Source: Caulobacteraceae bacterium
Lineage (GTDB): Bacteria > Pseudomonadota > Alphaproteobacteria > Caulobacterales > Caulobacteraceae
Reading direction: 5' to 3'
Assembly: GCA_027489335.1 (NCBI GenBank)
Contig: JAIXZX010000001.1
Coordinates: forward strand, 1 to 64,000
Length of the DNA: 64,000 nucleotides
Position numbers and translations under genes: made by a program. Below are positions 29,488 through 38,872 of the stretch, piece after piece; positions within the stretch are counted from its first letter, which is position 1; each line of letters opens with the position of its first letter. The notes beneath the pieces were generated by a model. It did not search any database. It was given only the letters and a program-made list of their open reading frames with translations, and was not told where the DNA came from.

Positions 29488-31695
29488 TTAGGTCGCCGGA
29501 TCTGGGCGTAAGGCGCGCCAGCCCATGGCCAGGATGGCGATCAGCAGGGCCTCGACGATCATCGGCGGGATCTGTGGAACGCCGCCCCCTGAGGCGATCA
29601 GACTGATCACCCGGCCGGTGAGGGCCAGGCCCAGCAGGACCATAGCTGGCGCGAGCCAGCGGCGATCTGCCCGCAGGGCCGCCAGGAGGGCGAACAGGCC
29701 CCCTGCCCCGAAGAAGCCGCCGAGGTCGGCCCGCAGGCTGGCGATCCCCAGCGGGCCGTCGGCCGCCAGTCCGAGGGTGGCGGCGAACGTCAGGGGCTGG
29801 GTCCAGATCCGAAGCGCGATGGCCAGCATGAGCAGCCCCACCAGCCCCACCAGGGTCCGGGAGATCCCCCGCCCCACGGACGCCGCGCGCTCAGGCCTGC
29901 GCCGGGCGAACCGACGCCAGCCGAAAATGGCCAGGCCCACGAGCCCGATGAGAACGGCGAGGGCGATCAACAGCGGCGCCCGGACGTCCGCCAGAATATG
30001 AGAGAGCAGGTTCAGGGCGACCTGGCGATCGACGGAGAACCCCTCCGGAATGTCGGCGGCGCCCACCGCCTTGGCGTAGGCCTGGTAGTCGGCCAGCATG
30101 GCCGCCACCCGCTCAGGCTGGGACGAGGCAAGATCGGTGGTCTCGCCGGGATCACGGACGATGTCGTAGAGCCGCCAAGCTGGATCGCCCCAGGCGCCGG
30201 CGTTGCGGGTGAGCTTGTAGTCGCCCTTGAACAGAGCCGAATCCCCCGCCGCTTCAAGACCGACGGGGTCGTAAGGCCCATAGATCCGCTCCGCCTCGCC
30301 GGTAAGCACAGGCCGCAGACTGCGCCCATGCAAGGGCGGATGATCGACGCCCACGAGATCAAGGAGGGTGGGTGCGATGTCGGAGATCAGGCTGAAGGCC
30401 CGCACGGTCTGGCCTTCGGGCAGACCGGGGCCGGCCATGATCAGCGGGACCCGAAGGCCGCCCTCGCTGGAGTAGAACTTGTAGAGCGCCCCTGGCGCAG
30501 CCGCCGCGCTGGCCCAACCGGGACCGATGGCGGCGTAGGTTCCTGGCCCGCCCATGATGTCGGGTCCGTACTCATAGCCCTGTCTGCGAAGCCAGAAGCG
30601 GAAGATCGGCTGGGCGACGGGATCGCCCGCCTCGGGCCCGTTATCGGAAAGAACGACGAACAGGGTGTTGTCATACTGGCCGGTGGCCCGGAGGTGCTCC
30701 ACCAACCGCCCGAAATGGTGGTCCATCGCCTCGAGCATGCCGGCGTTGATGGCCATGGAGCGGGCCGCCTGGGCCTGGGCCTCCGGCGACAGGGCGTTCC
30801 ATTCGGCGACATTGCGCGGCGGCGGGCCCATGGGGGTGTCGGCCGCGATCAGCCCCGTGCGCACAGCGCCCTGGCGCCGGCGTTCCCGCTGGGCGGTCCA
30901 GCCGTCGAGATAGGCCGCTTCGTACTTGCGGACGAAGGCCTCCGGCGCCTGAACCGGAATGTGGATAGCCAGGAAAGGCAGATAGGCGAAGAAGGGCGCG
31001 GCCTCCCCCGACCCGTCGCCGATATAGTCGATCATCTGGTCGACCAGGAATTCCGACGAATAGAAGTCCTTGGGCAGGGTTGCGGGCTTGCCATCCTCGA
31101 ACCAGGGCGAGCGCTCGTAGAGGGGGAGGTAGGACCGCCCATCCCAGTTGTCGCCGCCGGTGGCGTCGAGGGCGAAAGAGCGGTCAAACCCATGGGCGTC
31201 GGGCAGATCGCCGGGGCCGTGCCCCAGGTGCCACTTGCCGGCCATGTAGGTGCGGTAGCCCACCCGCTTGAGGCGGGTGGCCACCGTCTCCACCCCCTGG
31301 GCCAGACGTCCCTGATAGGCCGGCAGGTCACGATGTTCGGGCGGAGTTGACTCGGGCAGATTGGCGACGCCGGCCGTATGGCTGTCGAGGCCGGTCATCA
31401 GCATGGCCCGCGACGGCGCGCACATGGGCGTGGCGTGGAAGTTGGAGAACCGCGCGCCGCGGGCCGCCAGGGCGTCGATGGTCGGGGTGGCGATCTCGCT
31501 CCCATAGGCGCCGAAATCGGTATAGCCGGCGTCATCAACCAGGATCAGGACGATGTTCGGACGCTTGGCGTTCGTCTGGGCCTGAGCCTCCGCCGGCGGC
31601 GCCAGCAGGGCGCAGGTCAGGGCCAAGAGGCCGCAAACCAGACTGATCAGAGAGCGTGAAGACCCCTGCCCCATAGCCATCCCCTGACCCGACAT
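29488..31695 (-). CDS. Arylsulfatase with C-terminal multi-TM (DUF4345-like) domain
   Basis: 735 aa; signal peptide, NIVLILVDDAGYTDFGAYG, FGly motif MCAPSRAMLMTG, MAGKWHLGHG; last ~170 aa hydrophobic, ...LRADLGGFFGAGGLFALLAALRADRRWLAPAMVLLGLALTGRVISLI. Confidence 0.9.
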   Translation of the reverse strand: MSGQGMAMGQGSSRSLISLVCGLLALTCALLAPPAEAQAQTNAKRPNIVLILVDDAGYTDFGAYGSEIATPTIDALAARGARFSNFHATPMCAPSRAMLMTGLDSHTAGVANLPESTPPEHRDLPAYQGRLAQGVETVATRLKRVGYRTYMAGKWHLGHGPGDLPDAHGFDRSFALDATGGDNWDGRSYLPLYERSPWFEDGKPATLPKDFYSSEFLVDQMIDYIGDGSGEAAPFFAYLPFLAIHIPVQAPEAFVRKYEAAYLDGWTAQRERRRQGAVRTGLIAADTPMGPPPRNVAEWNALSPEAQAQAARSMAINAGMLEAMDHHFGRLVEHLRATGQYDNTLFVVLSDNGPEAGDPVAQPIFRFWLRRQGYEYGPDIMGGPGTYAAIGPGWASAAAAPGALYKFYSSEGGLRVPLIMAGPGLPEGQTVRAFSLISDIAPTLLDLVGVDHPPLHGRSLRPVLTGEAERIYGPYDPVGLEAAGDSALFKGDYKLTRNAGAWGDPAWRLYDIVRDPGETTDLASSQPERVAAMLADYQAYAKAVGAADIPEGFSVDRQVALNLLSHILADVRAPLLIALAVLIGLVGLAIFGWRRFARRRPERAASVGRGISRTLVGLVGLLMLAIALRIWTQPLTFAATLGLAADGPLGIASLRADLGGFFGAGGLFALLAALRADRRWLAPAMVLLGLALTGRVISLIASGGGVPQIPPMIVEALLIAILAMGWRALRPDPAT

Positions 31696-31847
31696 GCGTC
31701 GCTCCTATCAATGCCCGCGATATATATGCACGATGACTGCCAATTTATGCAAGCTGAAGCCGTTGGCCTCCCGCCCGACCCAAGGGGCTTGAGTCTCGAA
31801 GACAATGGCGCGTATCGTGCCAAAACTTTGGCTGGGGGAGGCCGTCG

Positions 31848-33500
31848 ATGTCACGCAAGATTTGGTTGGGGGTGGGGCTGGCCCTCCTGGTGGCCATCGG
31901 CCTGGGCCTGGCCAACTACAAGTCCATCATCCTCTTCGCCGTGGGGAACCTGGGAAAGCAGGAGATCGCCGAGAACCAGGAGATCGCCTGGGCTCGCGGT
32001 CCCGACGCGGCGCCAGAGGGTGATCGCCCACCCAACGTGATCGTCATCCTGGCCGATGACCTGGGCATGAATGACATCAGCGCCTTCGGCGGCGGCATCG
32101 CCAGTGGGCTGGTGAAGACGCCGAACATCGACGCCCTGGCCGCCCGGGGCGCCAATCTCAGCCAGGCCTATGCGGGCCAGGCGACCTGCGCGCCGTCGCG
32201 GGCGATGATCATGACCGGGCGCTACGCCACCCGGCACGGCTTCGAGTTCACGCCGACCCCCAATGGCATGAGCCGGATCCTGGAGATGTTCTACAATGAC
32301 GGCTCGCGGCCCCATCCCATGCTGCGCGACGCCGAGGCGGCCAGAAACACCCCGCCCATGGCCGAGCAGGGCCTGCCCGGCAGCGAAGTCACCCTGGCCG
32401 AGGTGCTGAAGGCCCGGGGCTATCACACGGTCCACATCGGCAAGTGGCACCTGGGCGACACCGAGGAGTTCAACGCCAACGCTCAGGGCTTCGATGAAAG
32501 CCTGCTGATGGCCAGCGGCCTCTATCTGCCGGAGGACGATCCCAATGTGGTGAACGCCAAGGTGGACTTCGACCCCATAGACAAGTTCCTCTGGGCGCGG
32601 ATGCAGGCCGCCGCCAAGTTCAATGGCGGGCCGATGTTCGCGCCCAGGGGCTATCTGACCGACTACTACACCGAGGAGTCGGTCAAGGTCATCGAGGCCA
32701 ACCGCAATCGCCCCTTCCTGCTCTATCTGGCCCATTGGGGGATCCACACGCCCCTGCAGGCGACTCGGGCCGACTATGACGCCCTGCCGGAGATCAAGGA
32801 CCACCGCCTTCGGGTCTATGGCGCCATGATGCTGGCTCTGGACCGCAGCGTCGGAAAGATCATGGCCGCCCTGGAGGCCCAGGGCCTCGCCGACAACACC
32901 ATCGTGGTCTTCACCAGCGACAATGGCGGGGCCGGCTATATCGGCCTGCCAGAGGTCAACAAGCCCTACCGCGGGTGGAAGATGACCTTCTTCGAGGGCG
33001 GCGTGCGGGTGCCCATGTTCATGGCCTGGCCCGACCGCATCGCCCCTGGCACGGTGATGAGCGATCCGGTCGCCCATATCGACCTGATGCCGACCCTGGC
33101 GGCGGCGGCCGGCGCGGCCGCCCCCACAGACCGGGTCATCGACGGGGTCGATCTGCTGCCCTGGCTGACGGGGCAGCGTCCCGCCCAGGCGCCCCACGAC
33201 ACACTGTTCTGGCAGAGCGGCTACTATCGCGCGGTTTTGCACAAGGGCTGGAAGCTGCAGACCTCCGACCTGCCGAAGAAGGACTGGCTCTACAATCTCG
33301 TGGCCGACCCCACCGAGCAGACCAATCTGGCGCAGGCCAATCCCCAGAAGGTGGCCGAGTTGAAGGCCCTGCTGGCGGCCCACCAGGCGGCCGGTCGCGG
33401 TCCCCTGTTCCCCAATGTCGGCTCGGTGCCCGTGACGGTGGACAAGACTCTGGGCGACCCCGCCACCAAGTCCGACGAATTCATCTACTGGCCAGGCTGA
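31848..33500 (+). CDS. Membrane-anchored sulfatase
   Basis: 550 aa; N-terminal TM IWLGVGLALLVAIGLGLANY, NVIVILADDLGMND, FGly motif TCAPSRAMIMTGRY, HIGKWHLGD. Confidence 0.93.
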   Translation: MSRKIWLGVGLALLVAIGLGLANYKSIILFAVGNLGKQEIAENQEIAWARGPDAAPEGDRPPNVIVILADDLGMNDISAFGGGIASGLVKTPNIDALAARGANLSQAYAGQATCAPSRAMIMTGRYATRHGFEFTPTPNGMSRILEMFYNDGSRPHPMLRDAEAARNTPPMAEQGLPGSEVTLAEVLKARGYHTVHIGKWHLGDTEEFNANAQGFDESLLMASGLYLPEDDPNVVNAKVDFDPIDKFLWARMQAAAKFNGGPMFAPRGYLTDYYTEESVKVIEANRNRPFLLYLAHWGIHTPLQATRADYDALPEIKDHRLRVYGAMMLALDRSVGKIMAALEAQGLADNTIVVFTSDNGGAGYIGLPEVNKPYRGWKMTFFEGGVRVPMFMAWPDRIAPGTVMSDPVAHIDLMPTLAAAAGAAAPTDRVIDGVDLLPWLTGQRPAQAPHDTLFWQSGYYRAVLHKGWKLQTSDLPKKDWLYNLVADPTEQTNLAQANPQKVAELKALLAAHQAAGRGPLFPNVGSVPVTVDKTLGDPATKSDEFIYWPG

Positions 33501-34516
33501 TGACACACCCCCCGGAGCCCCAGACCACCGCCGACGGCGTCGCCTATCTGCGCACGCCCGAGGCGGCCTTCGCTGCACTGACCGACTTCCCCTACGCGCC
33601 GCGCTACGCCAGCTTCCAGGGCCTGCGGATGCACTATGTGGACGAAGGTCCGCGGGACGGCCCGGTGGCGTTGCTGATGCACGGCATGCCCACCTGGTCC
33701 TATCTGAACCGGCATCTGATCCGGCGCCTGACCGCAGCCGGCTACCGCTGCATCGCCGCCGATCACATCGGCTTTGGCCGGTCCGACAAGGTCGTTGACG
33801 ATGGATGGTACTCCATCGAGCGCCATGTCCAGGCGCATCGAGCCCTGATCGAGGGGCTCGACCTGCGCAACATCACCCTGTTCTGCCAGGACTGGGGCGG
33901 ACCCATAAGTCTGGCGCAGGTCGCCCACCAGCCCGAGCGGTTTGACCGCCTGGTGATCATGAACACCTGGCTGCATCACGCGGCCTATGCGTACACGCCG
34001 CGGCTCGCTCAGTGGAACGCCCAATGGAAGCCAGACGGTCTGTTCGGCGCCAATGTGCCCGAGCGCCTGTCGCTGGGCTGGTTCATGGCGCTGGCCCTCG
34101 GACATATGGGACCCGCCGACCTGTTCGCCCTGATTCAGACCGGCGCCAAGCCGGAGCTGAGCCCGGCCGGGGAAACGGCCCGGCAAGGCTATGACGCGCC
34201 GTTCGACGGCCTCGGACGCGAGGGCCATGCCGGCCCCCGGCGCTTCCCCCTGAGCTTGCCCTTCGACAATCCCGAGGGCGGCGCAGCCCAGGCCCAGATT
34301 GAGTGGCACGCCGCGCTCTCGACCTGGACCGGACCGATCCACTTCATCTGGGGCGGCGCCGACGAGGTGTTCACCGAAGCCTGGGGACGGACCTGGGCCG
34401 GGGGCTTCCCCCAGGCGACCTTCGATCTGATCCCGGAGGCCGGCCACTTCCTGCAGGACACCCACGGCGACCAGATCGCCGATCTCTTCCTGCAGCGGTT
34501 GGGAAGGGCGGCCTAA
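33500..34516 (+). CDS. Haloalkane dehalogenase-family alpha/beta hydrolase (1)
   Basis: 338 aa, start overlaps sulfatase stop; HGMPTWSYLNRHLIRRL, CQDWGGPISLAQVAHQPERFDRLVIMNTWL, EAGHFLQDTHGDQIA. Confidence 0.85.
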   Translation: MTHPPEPQTTADGVAYLRTPEAAFAALTDFPYAPRYASFQGLRMHYVDEGPRDGPVALLMHGMPTWSYLNRHLIRRLTAAGYRCIAADHIGFGRSDKVVDDGWYSIERHVQAHRALIEGLDLRNITLFCQDWGGPISLAQVAHQPERFDRLVIMNTWLHHAAYAYTPRLAQWNAQWKPDGLFGANVPERLSLGWFMALALGHMGPADLFALIQTGAKPELSPAGETARQGYDAPFDGLGREGHAGPRRFPLSLPFDNPEGGAAQAQIEWHAALSTWTGPIHFIWGGADEVFTEAWGRTWAGGFPQATFDLIPEAGHFLQDTHGDQIADLFLQRLGRAA

Positions 34517-34531
34517 CCGCCCTCTCCGGCC

Positions 34532-35614
34532 TCAGCCCAGGCTGGCGATCAAACCGACCGTGGGCGGCGTGCGGCCGGCGACCAGATCGCTCATCGCCTT
34601 TTGGACCGCGTCCGGGCCCGACACATGGCGCAGGGCGAGGCTCCCCTTCAGCTCCTCGACCATCCGCATCGTCTCCGCCTGGGTGCGACGCTGGATGACG
34701 CCGGGTCCCAGGTCGCCATCGCGTTTGGCGATATGGGCGGGGATGAAGATGAAATCGTGGGAGGGCGCGCCCTCCACCTTGCCGGTGGAGCGGGGCTGGT
34801 CCCAGTGGGTGGCGCCCACCGCGCAGCTGAGCTTCAGCTGCGGTCCAAACCGCTTGTGGATGGCGCCGATCACCACCCCATCCCCGGCCATGTCGACGAA
34901 GGCCGAGGGAACGGCGCCATCGAGGCTGTCGATGTCCCCATAGGCGATCACCTGATCGCAGAGGCCGAGCCCCTCGACGAAGGCCATGTTCCCCGGGGAG
35001 GTCAGGCCGATCACCCGGGGCCTGGGCTCTGGATGGCGGGCCAGCATGTTGAGCAGACCGATGGCCGTCTTGGACGAGGCGCTGCCCACCAGCACCTGCT
35101 CGGCGCCGAAGAAGTCGCTATCGACCAGATAGTCATAGAGCAGATAGCCGGTGCCCAGCAGGGGCAACAGCAGGCACCGCTGATCCTCAAGCGCCCTCAT
35201 GGCCTCGGGCTCGCCGGTGGTCCGCTGATAGTGATTGTAGAAGGCCGGCAGCTCTGCGCGGTGGGACGCGGCGTCCACAAAGCCCCGCGGACCCACCGCA
35301 TCGGGCGTCAGGACGACGTGAGAGGCGGTGGGGAAGAAGCCATAGATCCGCTCGCCGACGGGCAGGTCGGGATGGCGCGAGGCCACCACATCGGCGAACC
35401 CCCAGACCGGGACGAGGCCCCAGGGCTCAGGCGCCGGGAAATAGCCCCAATAGCCGATGGTGGCGCCCGAGAGCGCGTAGCTGACATTGTTGGCGGTGAG
35501 CGCGAACCGGTCGATGGCCAGCAGAACTTCGCCCTGCGCCAGCTCCGGCTGAGGAAGCTCTACAAGACGGCTCTCGGTCAGCGCGCCGCGGCGCAGCTGG
35601 AGTTGGGTGATCAC
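34532..35614 (-). CDS. DUF2855 family protein
   Basis: 360 aa MDR-like; QPELAQGEVLLAIDRFALTANNVSYALSGATIGYWGYFPAPEPWGLVPVWGFADVVAS. Confidence 0.8.
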   Translation of the reverse strand: MITQLQLRRGALTESRLVELPQPELAQGEVLLAIDRFALTANNVSYALSGATIGYWGYFPAPEPWGLVPVWGFADVVASRHPDLPVGERIYGFFPTASHVVLTPDAVGPRGFVDAASHRAELPAFYNHYQRTTGEPEAMRALEDQRCLLLPLLGTGYLLYDYLVDSDFFGAEQVLVGSASSKTAIGLLNMLARHPEPRPRVIGLTSPGNMAFVEGLGLCDQVIAYGDIDSLDGAVPSAFVDMAGDGVVIGAIHKRFGPQLKLSCAVGATHWDQPRSTGKVEGAPSHDFIFIPAHIAKRDGDLGPGVIQRRTQAETMRMVEELKGSLALRHVSGPDAVQKAMSDLVAGRTPPTVGLIASLG

Positions 35615-36060
35615 GGCGTCACAACCTTTCGCGGGCGCAGGGAGAGCAGCAGGAAGACCACGGCCAGGGCGGCCTGGGCAACCGTGGTGTAGTGCTCGGG
35701 CGGATGATGATCCCCCGACCCGCGGCCAAACCAGCCGTCCAGGGCCACCAGTCCCCGTTCCAGGATGACCAGCAGCAGAAAGAGCGGGACCAGGCTGCGA
35801 TAGCGCAGGGCCACGGCCAGCTGGGCGAGGCCATGGGGGATTTGCATGGCGCCGTACCAGGCGAAAACAGCCACGATGGTCTCCCGCCGGGTGGACAGGT
35901 CAATGCCGGCGATGGTCCCGGCCCCGCCGTCCGGCAGGCCGTAGTGGATCAGCCCCGGGACCAGGGAGCCCAGGGCCGAGAGCCCCAGGAACCAGGCCGA
36001 CACCGCCGCCCCGCCATAGGCCGCATTGGTGGACGGCGGCAGCAGGGCGCCCCACCGCAT
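35611..36060 (-). CDS. Integral membrane protein (149 aa)
   Basis: MRWGALLPPSTNAAYGGAAVSAWFLGLSALGSLVPGLIHYGL...; about 4 TM helices; overlaps DUF2855 start. Confidence 0.7.
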   Translation of the reverse strand: MRWGALLPPSTNAAYGGAAVSAWFLGLSALGSLVPGLIHYGLPDGGAGTIAGIDLSTRRETIVAVFAWYGAMQIPHGLAQLAVALRYRSLVPLFLLLVILERGLVALDGWFGRGSGDHHPPEHYTTVAQAALAVVFLLLSLRPRKVVTP

Positions 36061-36062
36061 GG

Positions 36063-36962
36063 CTAGCTGACCGCCAGGAAGGCGGTGATGGCGGCCACCA
36101 GTTGGTCGGCGGCGTCTTCCTGGATGAAGTGGCCGGCGCCTGGAATTATCTGGTGTTTCTGACCCTGCGCGCCGGGGATGCTCGCCTGGGCGCGGACCTC
36201 CCAGCCCTTGGCCACGGGATCGAGCTCGCCGAACAGGGTCAGGAAGGGTTTCTCGAAACGCTGGAGCTTCTCCCAGGCGGCCTTGTTCAGGGGCACGCCG
36301 GGATTGTCCGGCTGGACGGCGATGAGCAGGGGGAAGGAGATCAGGCCCCACTCATAGTCCGAGGATGGGAAGGGGGCGAGATAGGCCGCGCGCTCGGCCT
36401 CGCTCAGCTTGTTCTCCATGCCCTGGTCGAGCATTGGCCAGGGAAAGGCCGTGGCGGCGTTCATCATGCCGACCCACATCTTCATGAAGTCGCTTTCGCC
36501 CTCGCCGATGGGCAGGCCGGTATTGGCGGCGATGACCCGGTCGAACCGATCCGGATGCTCTGCCACCAGATAGAGGCCGATGGTGCCGCCCCAGTCCTGG
36601 CAGAAGAGGGTGATGTGGCGCAGGTCCATGGCGGTGAGCCACTTGCCCATCCAGTCATAATGACGGGCCAGCGTATAGTCGTCCTTGGCGGCCGGCTTGT
36701 CCGACCGGCCACAACCCACCAGGTCCACGGCGATCACCCGACGCCCCGTGGCCAGCAGGCCGGGGATCATCTTTCGATAGAGATAGGCCCAGGTGGGGTT
36801 GCCGTGCATCAGCAGGATCGGTTCGGCGTCCCTCGGTCCCTCGTCCACATAGTGGATGCGGATATCGGTCCCATCGTCGTCCTGGATGGTGAGGTAGTGC
36901 GGCGCCCACGGGAAGTTGGGCAGGTTTGCGAAGCGCTCGTCAGGGGTGCGCAGGATGTTCAT
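36063..36962 (-). CDS. Haloalkane dehalogenase-family alpha/beta hydrolase (2)
   Basis: 299 aa; MNILRTPDERFANLPNFPWAPHYL, HGNPTWAYLYRKMIPGLLA, DLVGCGRSDKP, CQDWGGTIGLYLVAEHPDRFDRVIAANTGLP, GAGHFIQED. Confidence 0.92.
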   Translation of the reverse strand: MNILRTPDERFANLPNFPWAPHYLTIQDDDGTDIRIHYVDEGPRDAEPILLMHGNPTWAYLYRKMIPGLLATGRRVIAVDLVGCGRSDKPAAKDDYTLARHYDWMGKWLTAMDLRHITLFCQDWGGTIGLYLVAEHPDRFDRVIAANTGLPIGEGESDFMKMWVGMMNAATAFPWPMLDQGMENKLSEAERAAYLAPFPSSDYEWGLISFPLLIAVQPDNPGVPLNKAAWEKLQRFEKPFLTLFGELDPVAKGWEVRAQASIPGAQGQKHQIIPGAGHFIQEDAADQLVAAITAFLAVS

Positions 36963-36987
36963 GGCGTTCTCCAGGAGCCGGCCGGCC

Positions 36988-37665
36988 TCAGCCGGCCAGG
37001 ATCGGGGTCGAGTTCAATTGGGCGTGGAGGAGGACGATGTGGCCGAGCGCCGCGGCCAGGGCGAGCGCCAGGGCGACCCAGACCTTGGGTCCCGCCAGCG
37101 TCATGATCTGGGGCTTGGTCGGGAAGGAATAGGTCTGCGGCATGGCCGCGAACTTGAACTCGTGGGCGCCTGCGAAACGGGGATCGACCACCAGGGCGAC
37201 CAGGTCGCGGCGGCTACGGTAGCGCATATAGCCGATGATCGACCAGCCGGGATCGGCCTCCACGCCCCAGGCGTCAAAATAGCCGCCGACCTTGCGCGCC
37301 GCGATGGCCGGGTGGCCGCCCCGGGCGAACAGGGCCGGCAGGAACATGCGGGTATAGCCCTCCATCACCTGCCGGGCCGGCTTGGGCGCTCCGCTCTCGG
37401 GGTCTGGAATGTCGCCAGGGGCGAACCGCACCAGGTTGAGCATGAAGAACTCACGGCCGTCGTCGGCCTCAAGGAAGGCCTGCAAGGTCGCCAGATCGTT
37501 GCGCCCATCCATCTCAAGCCCCGTGGCGATCAGATCGGCCAGGACTGACTGGACCTCGGCCTTAGACAGAGGTCCGCGCCAGTTGACATACCAGGCCAGG
37601 AAAAGAGCGTAGGCCAGGAGGGCTAGGCCCCAGGGCAGCAGAAAGATCGGCATCGAACCCCCCAT
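36988..37665 (-). CDS. Hypothetical membrane-anchored protein (possibly DUF1330-like core)
   Basis: 225 aa with N- and C-terminal TM segments; FFMLNLVRFAPGDIPD...YTRMFLPALFARGGHPAIAARKVGGYFDAWG. Confidence 0.6.
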   Translation of the reverse strand: MGGSMPIFLLPWGLALLAYALFLAWYVNWRGPLSKAEVQSVLADLIATGLEMDGRNDLATLQAFLEADDGREFFMLNLVRFAPGDIPDPESGAPKPARQVMEGYTRMFLPALFARGGHPAIAARKVGGYFDAWGVEADPGWSIIGYMRYRSRRDLVALVVDPRFAGAHEFKFAAMPQTYSFPTKPQIMTLAGPKVWVALALALAAALGHIVLLHAQLNSTPILAG

Positions 37666-37678
37666 CGCGCGTCTTCTT

Positions 37679-37697
37679 ATGACACTTATAATGTCAT
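37679..37697. promoter_or_regulatory. Candidate operator palindrome upstream of 36988-37665 gene
   Basis: ATGACA-cttataa-TGTCAT, perfect 6-bp arms, 14 nt upstream of the ATG at 37665. Confidence 0.5.
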
Positions 37698-37744
37698 TAT
37701 ATTGGCAAGCCTCACCATGGCAACCGTCTTGCCGCAGGCGCGCC

Positions 37745-38839
37745 TCAGCGCTGACCGTTCATGCGCCGGCCGACGCGGACCTCTTCGGTTCCCGCCGGCA
37801 GGGAGATCAGGTCCCCGTCCCGGCCGATCTTCAGCGAGCCGGAGAACTGGCCGCGGGCGTCGCCCAGGAACGGGCCTTCCAGGGCGCGGACCGGCAGGGG
37901 CGGCACGATGTGGTTCAGCAGCAGGAATTTCACGCCGGCCCGCTCAGCCAGCTGAGCGGCCTGTTCCGGGGTGGTGTGATAGTCGGTGATGTCCGCGAAG
38001 ATCCGGGCGAGGTTGGCGCGGCCTGCGGCCTCGGCCGCCGCCTGCTGGCGGTTCACCAGGTCGATGGACAGGGCCTCATGCACCAGCAGGTCGGCGCCCC
38101 TGGCCTGGGCCTCCACCACCGGCGAAGGCGTAGTGTCGCCGCTGATCACAGCGCTGCGGCCCTTGTAGTCGAACCGGTAGCCGACGGCCGGCTGGATGGG
38201 ATCATGGTCGACCCGGAAGGCGGTGATCTTCAGGTCGGGCTCATTGACGATCACGAGGCTCGTCTCGCCCTCGGGAATGGCGAAGGGCCGCGCCGTCGCG
38301 CCATAACCGGTGGGCGGGGTGACGTCCTCCCCGTGGTGGGCGATCCGGTAGCCGCGATCGAGGCTGTAGGCCTGGGCGAAGCCGGCCACCACGGTCTCGA
38401 CGCCTGGCGGGCCATGGACTGGAGTCGGGGCGGTCGCCGAGCTCGTCGCCCACCGCTGCATGAGAAGCTCTCCCAGACCGTCCATATGGTCGGAATGGAA
38501 GTGGGTCAGCAGGATGGCCTCCACCCGGGCCGGCGGCAGGCTCATCAGGGTGAGATTGCGGCTGGCGCCGGACCCAGTGTCGACGATGAACAGCCTCTGG
38601 CCCACCACCACGGCCGTGCAGGGTCCGCCCCGGCTGACGTCAGGCATGGGCGAACCGGCGCCGCACAGGGCCACATGCAGGCCGTCCGGCAGGTCGGTGA
38701 GCGGATCGGCCGCCATGTTCCGCGCCATCAGCCTGTCCATCATGGCCAGCGCCAGGGGACCACGGGCGACCCACAGCCCTCCCCCCACGACCAGGATCAG
38801 AGCGAGAAGGATCAGGGCGAGTCTTGCAGGCCAGCGCAT
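37745..38839 (-). CDS. MBL-fold metallohydrolase (RNase Z/AtsA-like), membrane-anchored
   Basis: 364 aa; N-terminal TM, AILLTHFHSDHMDGLGELL, VISGDTTPSP, LVHEAL. Confidence 0.85.
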   Translation of the reverse strand: MRWPARLALILLALILVVGGGLWVARGPLALAMMDRLMARNMAADPLTDLPDGLHVALCGAGSPMPDVSRGGPCTAVVVGQRLFIVDTGSGASRNLTLMSLPPARVEAILLTHFHSDHMDGLGELLMQRWATSSATAPTPVHGPPGVETVVAGFAQAYSLDRGYRIAHHGEDVTPPTGYGATARPFAIPEGETSLVIVNEPDLKITAFRVDHDPIQPAVGYRFDYKGRSAVISGDTTPSPVVEAQARGADLLVHEALSIDLVNRQQAAAEAAGRANLARIFADITDYHTTPEQAAQLAERAGVKFLLLNHIVPPLPVRALEGPFLGDARGQFSGSLKIGRDGDLISLPAGTEEVRVGRRMNGQR

Positions 38840-38872
38840 GGCGGGGCTCCAGGTTGTCGTTTTGCGGCGGGA

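Noticed and set aside
32975-34516. 513-aa ORF suggesting a longer dehalogenase
   Set aside because: The N-terminal part is an alternate frame of the upstream sulfatase; the real protein starts at 33500 with MTHPPEPQ
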